Source of the DNA: CAZCWX01 sp964502465
GTDB lineage: Bacteria > Desulfobacterota > Binatia > Bin18
Direction: 5' to 3'
NCBI GenBank assembly: GCA_964502465.1
Contig: CAZCWX010000234.1
Span: forward strand, 1 to 5,168
DNA: 5,168 nucleotides
Made by a program: the position numbers and the translations under genes. Of the stretch, positions 1-5,168 are shown one piece after another (positions within the stretch are counted from its first letter, which is position 1; the number at the start of each line of letters is the position of its first letter). Below the pieces are notes generated by a model. That model was not told the DNA's origin. It ran no database searches and worked only from the letters and a program-made list of their open reading frames with translations.

Positions 1-2
1 TC

Positions 3-2804
3 CTGCACGCCGACAGCAAGGCCGAAGAACGCGAGAGCGCCCCAGCGGAGAACCTGCTGACGACGCTACTGGAGCTGCCCGCCAAAGACGGCCTGAGTGT
101 CCTGATCCTGATCGACGAGGTGCTGATGTACGTCCGCGAGAAGGTAGCGGCGGACGCCAAGTGGAAAGACCGCATGGTTAATTTTTTCCAGTATCTGACG
201 CAGGCTGCTACCAAGGTGGACCGCTGCTGCATCGTGGCGTCGCTGCTCGCCAGTGATCCGGTGAAGAGCGACCCCTTCGGCCGCCAGCTCCAGGGCGAAC
301 TCTATGACATCTTCCAGCGTCAGCGTGAAGAAGCAGTGGAGCCGGTGGTGAAAGAGGACGTGGCCGAGGTACTGCGGCGGCGCTTTTTCACACCCGAATC
401 CATCAAAGATCGTGATGCGTTCCGGCCACACGTTCAGGCGGCGCTTAAGGGCATCTTCGACCTTGATGAGCAGACACAGAAACAGGGCGCAGATGCCGAG
501 GAACGCTACCTGAAGAGCTATCCGTTCCACCCGGACCTCACCGAGGTCTTCTACACCAAGTGGACCCAGTTGGATCGCTTCCAGAAGGCTAGAGGCGTCC
601 TGCGTACCTTTGCGCTGGCGCTGCGCGAGGCTGAGAAGTGGGATACAACGCCGCTAGTAGGACCCAGCGTTTTCTTGAATGCGCCCAAACGGGACGGTTT
701 GTCTGAGGCCCTGCGCGAGCTCGTCACCGTGGCTGATACCGAGGAGCACGAAGGCAAGAAGCAGGCATGGACGGGAATCGTCGAGGGCGAGTTAGGACGC
801 GCCCGTGACATCCAGCGGGATTCTGTAGGCTTGCGGTTCCGGGAGGTCGAGCAAGCCATCGTTGCTACATTCCTCCATTCGCAGCCCATCGGCCAAAGCG
901 CCCGCTCTCGCGATCTCCTGGTTCTGCTGGGCTCTACCCGCCCCGACCGGATCGAACTGGAAAAAGGGCTTATCCGTTGGGCTCAGGCAAGCTTCTGGCT
1001 TGACGACCAGTACACCGCCGTGGGCGATAACCAGTTGCCCAACACCTGGCGTTTGGGTAACCGTCCGAATCTCACACAGATGCACGCGGTTGCGGCGGGA
1101 CGCGTCTCCGACGATGTGGTGCGGGCTCGCCTGCTAGACGAAATCGGCAAGGTGAAATCCCTTACGGCCGGAGCATCCGCCGCCGGCGCGCGCGTGCATA
1201 TGCTGCCCGCTCGTCCCCGCGATATCGAGAACGATGGCCAGTTTCGCTTTGCTGTCATGGGACCGGGCGCGGCGTCGGATTCAGGCAAGCCCAGTCCCGA
1301 AGCCAAGCGCTATCTCGATGAGACCACTGGACCGGAAAAGCCCCGTGTCTACCGGAACGCCGTGCTGCTGCTGACCCCGTCCAAGGACGGTCTGGAGGTT
1401 GCGGCGGCTCGCGTCCGCGACTATCTGGCCTGGGAACAGGTTCGTATCGATCTGAAGGACCAGGAGAAGGATGGGAATGTCGACATAGCACGTATGCAAA
1501 CCCTGGCCATCAACATCGACAAGGCCAAGGGCCGCATACCGGAGGCCATCAAGCAGGCGTACTGCATCGTCGTAATGGTGTCGGAGAAGGACGAGGTTCA
1601 GGCCTTCAAGATCAATGTTACGGACGAGCCGCACTTCAACATCATCAAGAACGACTCGCGCTCGCGTGTTCAAGACTCTCCCATCGCGGCGGAAGCGTTG
1701 CTGCCGGACGGTCCCTACAACCTCTGGCGTGCAGGCGAGACGAGCCGTCGCGTGAAAGATCTGTCCGGCGCGTTCGCGCAACTGCCTCATCTGCCCAAGA
1801 TGCTTAAGTCGCAGGCCATCCTGGATACGCTGCGGGAAGGCTGCGCACAGGGTTCATTCGTGCTGCGCTTGCCGCGGCCCGACGGGTCGTTCCGTACGTG
1901 GTGGCGCACGGCCCCGGATGAGACCGCCATGAACGATCCGGCTCTAGAGTTGGTCTTGCCGGAGGCGGCCGAATTGGCCGAGCTGCCACATCAGCTTCTC
2001 CTGCCTGGGAATCTGCCTGAACTGTGGAACGGCGAAGAAATCACGGTGCAGGCCGTTCTCGACTACTTCAACGGGAAGACGGTCGTGCAGGTCCAGCGCG
2101 ATGGATACATGGAGCCTATTGCCATTCCCAAGACGGGCGCGGAGGTCATCAACAAGGCCATCACCGCCGCTGTTGAGGCCGGGGCATTATGGCTAGTGAG
2201 CGGCCCGGCCACCGTACTTGCCGAGCCGATTCCCGCAGGCGTTCTGACACCGAAGGCGATCCTTCACCAGCCGCCAGCCATGATTGCTGCGGCCGAGATA
2301 CTGCCGGAGAATCTGCCCGATGCCTGGTCGGAGGGACAAGCCACGGCACTGTCTATTGCCACCGTGCTGTCGCAGAAGTTCGGCCAAACCATGCCGTGGA
2401 AAACGGTCAAGGATGTGATCACGGCCTCAATCAATGCCCGCTTCACGGAACTAGACGGCACGTCGGGCAACTGGCCTTGTGATTACCCGGCAGCCCAGTC
2501 GATCAAGCTAAAAGTGGCGACCGCTGCTGCCGGTGGGTTCGGAGCTGCCGCACGGAGCGGCTTCACTGGAGCAGTCACCGGGTCCAAATGCCTGATCGCC
2601 GCCGCCGAACTGGAACCCTCTGAGATTCAGGACCTCGGCGACATCGTACCGCAACTGCTGGAGATCAAGGCGAAGACCAATGTTCCGATCAAATTCCGAG
2701 TAGAGATCGAGCTTGGGGATGGCAAGGAGTCTCCGCCGGATGACGTGGTCATGCAGATCAACGCGGTGCTGAGCGAACTGAAAGATGCCTTCAGACTAGA
2801 ATAA
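3..2804 (+). CDS. DUF499-type P-loop ATPase, phage-defence associated (5' truncated)
   Basis: The frame is open from the left edge (first full codon at 3) to TAA at 2802-2804: 933 residues seen, the start and Walker A missing. Numbering from codon 1, a Walker B motif LILIDE sits at 34-39 (Asp38, Glu39), followed by a sensor-1-like strand ending LLASD (81-85). The stretches YPFHPDL (173-179) and FQKARGVLR (193-201) are, as I recall them, hallmarks of DUF499 ATPases. The rest looks like winged-helix-type modules, with a degenerate repeat about 100 residues apart (667 and 767), and ends in a small alpha/beta region rich in charged residues. DUF499 proteins are usually about 1000-1150 residues, so roughly 100-200 are missing. 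Family knowledge: they occur in anti-phage clusters with DUF1156 methyltransferases and DUF3780 proteins; the exact molecular role is not settled. Inference: an ATP-driven, cytoplasmic component of a defence system. An internal GTG at 120 is not a real start, because it falls just after the Walker B residues. The family call is firm, the role is less so. Confidence 0.86.
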   Translation: MHADSKAEERESAPAENLLTTLLELPAKDGLSVLILIDEVLMYVREKVAADAKWKDRMVNFFQYLTQAATKVDRCCIVASLLASDPVKSDPFGRQLQGELYDIFQRQREEAVEPVVKEDVAEVLRRRFFTPESIKDRDAFRPHVQAALKGIFDLDEQTQKQGADAEERYLKSYPFHPDLTEVFYTKWTQLDRFQKARGVLRTFALALREAEKWDTTPLVGPSVFLNAPKRDGLSEALRELVTVADTEEHEGKKQAWTGIVEGELGRARDIQRDSVGLRFREVEQAIVATFLHSQPIGQSARSRDLLVLLGSTRPDRIELEKGLIRWAQASFWLDDQYTAVGDNQLPNTWRLGNRPNLTQMHAVAAGRVSDDVVRARLLDEIGKVKSLTAGASAAGARVHMLPARPRDIENDGQFRFAVMGPGAASDSGKPSPEAKRYLDETTGPEKPRVYRNAVLLLTPSKDGLEVAAARVRDYLAWEQVRIDLKDQEKDGNVDIARMQTLAINIDKAKGRIPEAIKQAYCIVVMVSEKDEVQAFKINVTDEPHFNIIKNDSRSRVQDSPIAAEALLPDGPYNLWRAGETSRRVKDLSGAFAQLPHLPKMLKSQAILDTLREGCAQGSFVLRLPRPDGSFRTWWRTAPDETAMNDPALELVLPEAAELAELPHQLLLPGNLPELWNGEEITVQAVLDYFNGKTVVQVQRDGYMEPIAIPKTGAEVINKAITAAVEAGALWLVSGPATVLAEPIPAGVLTPKAILHQPPAMIAAAEILPENLPDAWSEGQATALSIATVLSQKFGQTMPWKTVKDVITASINARFTELDGTSGNWPCDYPAAQSIKLKVATAAAGGFGAAARSGFTGAVTGSKCLIAAAELEPSEIQDLGDIVPQLLEIKAKTNVPIKFRVEIELGDGKESPPDDVVMQINAVLSELKDAFRLE

Positions 2805-2818
2805 TCGAGTTGCAGGGG

Positions 2819-3493
2819 ATGCATCTACTCGACAATTCGTCCTATTGGACGACGCAGCGCCGCGAGCTGGTGCAGTGGCTCGATGATCGTGCCCCCTCAT
2901 TTACCGAAGGTTATGTGGGTGCTGTTCGTCTCTTACACACTCCCACGTTTTCTGCGCGAGTGCATCTCATCTGCCATGTGGTGCGAGATATTTATCGCCA
3001 CCTTCCGGCAGCACTTGGAGCGAAATCGTTACCCCGTCCGGCAGAAGTGTTCCCAAGTATGGTGAAATCTCTTGCCGAAAAGTGGGAGAAGTTCTCGCCG
3101 AATGAAACGGCGAAGTCCGAGAGAATTGGTTCGGATGTTGTGGTGAGTGCCCAGGTACACAGTTGCGTGGTCAAACTTGTCGAGAAGAGCAAAGAGCTGG
3201 CAGATCAGCCCACCGTGGGTAAGCAACTGGCCATCGCGTTGTTTCGTTCACTTGATCGACGGGATGATGAGTTCATCCATCCATGGATCATCAAGTCTTT
3301 CGACGACGAGTATAACTTCTTCGTGCGCAGAGCACATCTCGCGAGAAGCTGGGATCGAGTTCCCACCGATGACGGGTTGACGGATCATTTTGAGGCGTTC
3401 GAGCGAGCGTTTCATTCCCTGGTGGGGCCCTACTTTAGCGGCAAGGAAGAACTGGATGCCATCCTTCAAGACACCAACACAGCAGCAGGATGA
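2819..3493 (+). CDS. Hypothetical protein, N-terminal-type module of a HEAT-like family
   Basis: This 224-residue soluble protein has no signal peptide, membrane segment or assigned catalytic motif. It starts 14 bases after the ATPase stop. ATG 2819 is chosen, though the GGGG just before it is too close to be a good ribosome site; TTG 2810 in the same frame is the alternative (227 residues), and neither has a strong Shine-Dalgarno. The N-terminus holds a helical stretch with GAVRLL (34-39), then RVHLICHVVRDIYRHLP (47-63). The C-terminus has NFFVRRAH followed by a helix ending GKEELDAIL. From memory, this pattern matches an unnamed bacterial family that also forms the N-terminus of long HEAT-like proteins; I cannot confirm it here. 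R56-x4-H61 formally fits the HEPN RNase pattern, but I doubt it is conserved. Its place between the ATPase and the next gene suggests an accessory or partner role in the same system. Confidence 0.75.
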   Translation: MHLLDNSSYWTTQRRELVQWLDDRAPSFTEGYVGAVRLLHTPTFSARVHLICHVVRDIYRHLPAALGAKSLPRPAEVFPSMVKSLAEKWEKFSPNETAKSERIGSDVVVSAQVHSCVVKLVEKSKELADQPTVGKQLAIALFRSLDRRDDEFIHPWIIKSFDDEYNFFVRRAHLARSWDRVPTDDGLTDHFEAFERAFHSLVGPYFSGKEELDAILQDTNTAAG

Positions 3494-4113
3494 ATCACCT
3501 TGGCGAACACCTGATGATTCTCTACGGGCGCGGTCAACTTGGACTGGATGAGGACGAAGGGCTGTTGAGACGTTTTCTGGCCGAGTCGCACCCTGATATT
3601 CGCCGACATGCCATTGGCTTCGTGGGTCGAAGCCTTAAAGGCGAGAAGCAGATTCCAGAGGAAGTCGTGGGCCGATTCAAGACACTATGGGATACATACT
3701 GGGCGGGGACGGGTAAGCAGGATGTCCAGCAGAAGCCCGATGCCTGGTTGTTCGGCACGTGGTTCTCATCCGGGCAATTCCCAGCGCAATGGGCGCTCGA
3801 GCGACTTGAGAGTTTTGTTGACGTCACTCCAACACCGGAGCCAGATCATGCCATTGTGGAACAGCTCGCAAAGATAGCTCAGGCTGACATCGTCAAAGCG
3901 GTCCGTATCCTTGATCGGATGGTCCGTGGTGATCGAGAGGGGTGGCGCATACACGGATGGCTCGCTTCAGCCAGGCAGATATTGGCGGTGGCGATGAAGG
4001 CCGGCAGTGACGCTCGGACACAAGCCGAGCAGGTCATTAACTATCTGGGCCGACGTGGCCATATTGAGTTTGGTGAACTGCTCAACCTCAGAGGCACGAC
4101 CAACTCTGTGTAG
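3490..4113 (+). CDS. Hypothetical protein, HEAT-like C-terminal-type module
   Basis: This 207-residue protein has its ATG overlapping the stop of the previous gene (ATGA, 3490-3493), so translation is probably coupled; the upstream CAGCAGG is only a weak ribosome site and directly abuts the ATG. Visible landmarks are LMILYGRGQL (8-17), RRHAIGFVGRSL (38-49), a Trp-rich helix ending LWDTYW (66-71) and LFGTWFSSGQFPAQW (87-101), then amphipathic helices to the C-terminus. It looks all-helical, with no membrane segment or enzyme motif. I recall the same order of motifs near the C-terminus of much longer (800+ residue) helical-repeat proteins, which would make this a free-standing end module. A scaffold or protein-interaction role is a guess. 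The alternatives are a genuinely small family or a remnant left by deletion. Stop TAG at 4111-4113; last gene of the operon. Confidence 0.75.
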   Translation: MNHLGEHLMILYGRGQLGLDEDEGLLRRFLAESHPDIRRHAIGFVGRSLKGEKQIPEEVVGRFKTLWDTYWAGTGKQDVQQKPDAWLFGTWFSSGQFPAQWALERLESFVDVTPTPEPDHAIVEQLAKIAQADIVKAVRILDRMVRGDREGWRIHGWLASARQILAVAMKAGSDARTQAEQVINYLGRRGHIEFGELLNLRGTTNSV

Positions 4114-4130
4114 CTGAAGAGCGTCACATT

Positions 4131-4142
4131 TTGAAGCTTCAA
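4131..4142. repeat. 12-bp perfect palindrome after the operon
   Basis: TTGAAGCTTCAA reads the same on both strands and starts 18 bases after the stop of the third gene. It could be a short hairpin in the mRNA or a protein-binding site; nothing else supports either role. Confidence 0.4.
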
Positions 4143-4164
4143 GACTCTGCGACCGACGGAGTCT
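4142..4164 (+). terminator. Stem-loop 3' of the operon, possible transcript end
   Basis: AGACTCTG (4142-4149) pairs with CGGAGTCT (4157-4164): seven Watson-Crick pairs and one G-U, with a 7-base loop. It lies 29 bases after the last gene of the operon. There is no run of T after the stem, so it is not a standard intrinsic terminator. It may protect the 3' end of the mRNA or work with Rho. Confidence 0.35.
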
Positions 4165-4397
4165 ATCCTGAGTGGTTCGGCTTCGTTTACCACAGACGGG
4201 CCTAGGACAGGCCTCGCCTAACGGACCGCCGAATGAGAGATTCTTCGGCCTCGTCCCCATCGCCGGAATTCCCCTCGCCAGAACGGGCAGGAGAGTCACC
4301 GCCTCTTCGGGTCGCGATTTCCTAGACCCCTCGGTTTATGGTCAATTTATTTTCGCGCTTCTTTCGTGCCCATTCCCTCCAATCTCACACTTTGTCT
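4165..4397. other. Gene-free stretch
   Basis: I see no convincing gene here. An 87-codon frame (4172-4435) has no ribosome site and a composition unlike a folded protein. A weak 6-bp stem GCCGAA / TTCGGC (4228-4249) is present. From about 4340 the sequence becomes T-rich on the + strand as it approaches the repeats and the tRNA fragment. Confidence 0.5.
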
Positions 4398-4451
4398 GGT
4401 TGCGTATTGGTTGCGTATTGGGTCGTGCACGGTAGCGCAACACGCGACCAA
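4398..4451. repeat. Direct and inverted repeats, putative integrase arm-type sites
   Basis: GGTTGCGTATT occurs twice in direct tandem (4398-4408 and 4409-4419). GGTCGT (4421-4426) follows. CGCAAC (4436-4441) and GCGACC (4444-4449) then appear as inverted versions of the GTTGCG and GGTCGY elements. About 40 AT-rich bases separate this cluster from the tRNA fragment. Clustered short repeats 50-100 bp from a tRNA-derived core are typical of the arms of tyrosine-recombinase attachment sites, where the integrase N-terminal domain and bending proteins bind. The arm-site role is inferred from position and arrangement; no integrase gene is in view. Confidence 0.5.
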
Positions 4452-4490
4452 CTATATTGAAATTATTGATTTTTCTTGCTTATGATGCGT

Positions 4491-4532
4491 TTCGTAATCA
4501 GCAGGTCATCGGTTCGAATCCGATGGGTGGCT
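4491..4532 (+). pseudogene. 3' half of tRNA-Thr(CGU), attachment-site duplicate
   Basis: The sequence begins with the anticodon loop TTCGTAA (4491-4497; anticodon CGT, reading ACG, Thr). It continues with the 3' anticodon strand TCAGC (4498-4502), the variable region, a perfect T arm (stem ATCGG / CCGAT at 4508-4512 and 4520-4524, loop TTCGAAT), the 3' acceptor strand GGGTGGC (4525-4531) and discriminator T. No CCA is encoded. The bases before the loop (TGCGT) do not pair with TCAGC, and no D arm or 5' acceptor strand precedes it, so this is not a functional tRNA. An exact 3' half starting in the anticodon loop is what integration of a mobile element into a tRNA gene leaves at its far end. 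The intact gene should lie left of the window. Confidence 0.88.
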
Positions 4533-4543
4533 TCGCCGTAAGC

Positions 4544-4566
4544 CTCTGAAAAATCAGAGATTTTTT
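4544..4566 (+). terminator. Rho-independent terminator downstream of the tRNA fragment
   Basis: CTCTGA (4544-4549) pairs with TCAGAG (4554-4559) over an AAAA loop and is followed by ATTTTTT (4560-4566). It lies 11 bases after the tRNA fragment. It is probably the original terminator of the tRNA-Thr gene, now separated from its promoter by the island, or part of the duplicated core. Confidence 0.75.
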
Positions 4567-4605
4567 CGCTTCACCAAACAGATAGTGAACCGTTTGCTTA
4601 GTTGT

Positions 4606-4624
4606 GGTCACCATATAGTCACCA
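4606..4624. repeat. Paired GTCACC repeats, possible recombinase or regulator site
   Basis: GGTCACCA (4606-4613) and AGTCACCA (4617-4624) are directly repeated 11 bases apart, one helical turn. They sit within a 22-bp near-palindrome starting GTGGT and ending ACCAC (4604-4625). The complementary form, AGTGACC, recurs at 4723-4741. The spacing suggests binding of a protein on one face of the DNA; its identity is unknown. Confidence 0.4.
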
Positions 4625-4722
4625 CGCGCCGTAGCGTTCTTCTTGTTTGTGCTCTCTACTATTTGTTGGTGTTTCGCCTGAGCACCGGGTCGTCAGTAGT
4701 GATGCTTGTCGAAAAACATACG

Positions 4723-4741
4723 AGTGACCAACAAGTGACCG
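4723..4741. repeat. Paired AGTGACC repeats
   Basis: AGTGACCA (4723-4730) and AGTGACCG (4734-4741) are directly repeated with an 11-base period, matching the period of the inverted copies near 4606-4624. Together the two pairs form an inverted arrangement about 100 bp apart, 75-210 bp from the tRNA core. This is compatible with arm sites of a second integrase, or with a regulator binding downstream of the convergent gene. Confidence 0.4.
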
Positions 4742-4785
4742 GGGCCACAAAAACCTACACCTGTGTTCTATGGAGCAAGAAGAGC

Positions 4786-5168
4786 TTATAGGGGCTTGGC
4801 AACCCCTGGGGGTGAAACGACCCAGAGGGCTGCTCGGGCTAATCTTTTCCTAACTCCCTTGGTTTTCTTTCCAAATACAACAGCATGAGCAGGTTCATCA
4901 GGCAAAGGCTCTCGTGCAATACCTTGTCCACATTCCCGCGCTAATCCTGCCGTAATTGACGCAAGGGCAAACCCCTCATGTCCAGCCAGAGTAGTCTCAA
5001 GGGCGCGACCACTCTGGCTCAGCACCTCAGCCAAAATGACCGACATTGGACTACCGTCGGGATCGTCAAATGCGGCACTAGATGGGCGAACTTGCCCTAA
5101 ATTTTCATCGAAATAGAAATGGTGGGAGGGAATACGTCTTAAAAGCTCAGCTTTGTCAAGAATAGTTG
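4786..5168 (-). CDS. Conserved hypothetical protein (N-terminus beyond window)
   Basis: The minus-strand frame is open from the right edge to TAA at 4786-4788, giving 126 residues; its start is outside, and the internal ATG at 5046 is unlikely to be the true start because strongly patterned sequence precedes it. Visible motifs are RRIPSHHFYFDE (10-21), RPSSAAFDDPDGSPMSV (27-43), LAGHEGFALA near 60, ECGQGIAREPLPDEPAHAVV near 80-95, then a basic GKKTKGVRKRLA stretch. I recall this order of motifs (HH..DE, SSAAF-D--DG-PMSV, PAHA-V-GKKT) in small bacterial proteins without known function, so the segment seen is probably nearly complete. There is no signal peptide in view and no membrane segment. 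It is transcribed toward the defence operon and lies outside the inferred island end, so it belongs to the host flank or a neighbouring element. I assign no function. Confidence 0.72.
   Translation of the reverse strand, partial: TILDKAELLRRIPSHHFYFDENLGQVRPSSAAFDDPDGSPMSVILAEVLSQSGRALETTLAGHEGFALASITAGLARECGQGIAREPLPDEPAHAVVFGKKTKGVRKRLARAALWVVSPPGVAKPL

Larger units (their letters stand above)
1..4532. mobile_element. Right end of a tRNA-Thr-integrated genomic island (left end outside window)
   Basis: The boundary is set by the tRNA 3'-half duplicate at 4491-4532. Because the fragment is on the + strand and keeps the 3' half, the inserted DNA must lie to its left. That puts the DUF499 cluster inside the island and the sequence after 4532 outside it, or in a second element. 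Repeats just inside the end (4398-4451) support this. No integrase, excisionase or transposase is present in the window; the integrase would be expected near the other end. The island call is inferred from this one att-like end. Confidence 0.65.
4567..4785. other. Intergenic stretch between terminator and convergent gene
   Basis: Apart from the AGTGACC-type repeats listed separately, I see no gene. A 68-codon + strand frame (4585-4791) starts at GTG with no ribosome site and runs through the repeats, so I treat it as chance. Confidence 0.5.

Noticed and set aside
120..122. GTG as start of the ATPase gene
   Set aside because: It directly follows the Walker B residues, and the frame is open to the left edge with good protein sequence, so the gene begins outside the window.
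66..530. 154-codon minus-strand open frame
   Set aside because: It lies opposite the ATPase coding frame, whose Walker B and DUF499 motifs are clear; its protein shows no recognisable pattern.
1281..1790. 169-codon minus-strand open frame
   Set aside because: Antisense to the well-supported ATPase gene, with no ribosome site or family motif; long shadow frames are expected in GC-rich coding DNA.
4172..4435. 87-codon + strand frame between the operon and the tRNA fragment
   Set aside because: No ribosome site, unstructured composition, and it runs into the putative integrase arm repeats.
4480..4532. A complete functional tRNA-Thr gene
   Set aside because: The 5' anticodon strand does not pair, and D arm and 5' acceptor strand are absent upstream.
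4398..4741. CRISPR array from the repeated short motifs
   Set aside because: Repeats are only 7-11 bases, lack regular spacers and differ in sequence on either side of the tRNA fragment.
4585..4791. 68-codon + strand frame with a hydrophobic stretch, possible small membrane protein
   Set aside because: GTG start without a Shine-Dalgarno, passes through the AGTGACC repeats and overlaps the end of the convergent gene; probably chance.

Overview
The window is bacterial accessory DNA, moderately GC-rich in its coding parts. I cannot name the phylum. The only taxonomic hint is weak: a tRNA 3' end without an encoded CCA. The layout fits the right-hand end of a genomic island inserted in a threonine tRNA gene.

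Left part (3-4113): three genes on the + strand, tightly packed and probably one operon. The first is the C-terminal 933 residues of a large DUF499-type P-loop ATPase; its start and Walker A lie left of the window. DUF499 ATPases are repeatedly found in phage-defence clusters, often with a DUF1156 DNA methyltransferase, a DUF3780 protein and helicase or nuclease partners, none of which is visible here. The second gene (about 224 residues) and the third (207 residues, ATGA overlap with the second) encode soluble proteins without catalytic motifs I can assign. From memory of related sequences they resemble the N-terminal and C-terminal ends of long HEAT-like proteins, here without the middle part.

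Middle part (4114-4532): an intergenic stretch with a palindrome and a stem-loop just after the operon. Next come direct and inverted GTTGCG-type repeats that look like integrase arm sites, then an AT-rich tract, then the 3' half of a tRNA-Thr(CGU) gene. That half runs from the anticodon loop through the T arm and 3' acceptor strand, and nothing resembling a 5' half precedes it. This is the classic footprint of the distal attachment site of a tyrosine-recombinase element. Given the orientation, the three-gene cluster is inside the island and the sequence to the right is the original downstream flank or a second, tandem element.

Right part (4533-5168): a rho-independent terminator, a gene-free stretch with repeated AGTGACC-type motifs on both strands (perhaps arm sites of another integrase), and a convergent minus-strand gene of unknown function running off the window.

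The best lead is the combination: a DUF499 ATPase plus a two-protein companion module at the end of a tRNA-integrated island. This suggests an anti-phage or other conflict system whose remaining genes lie to the left.
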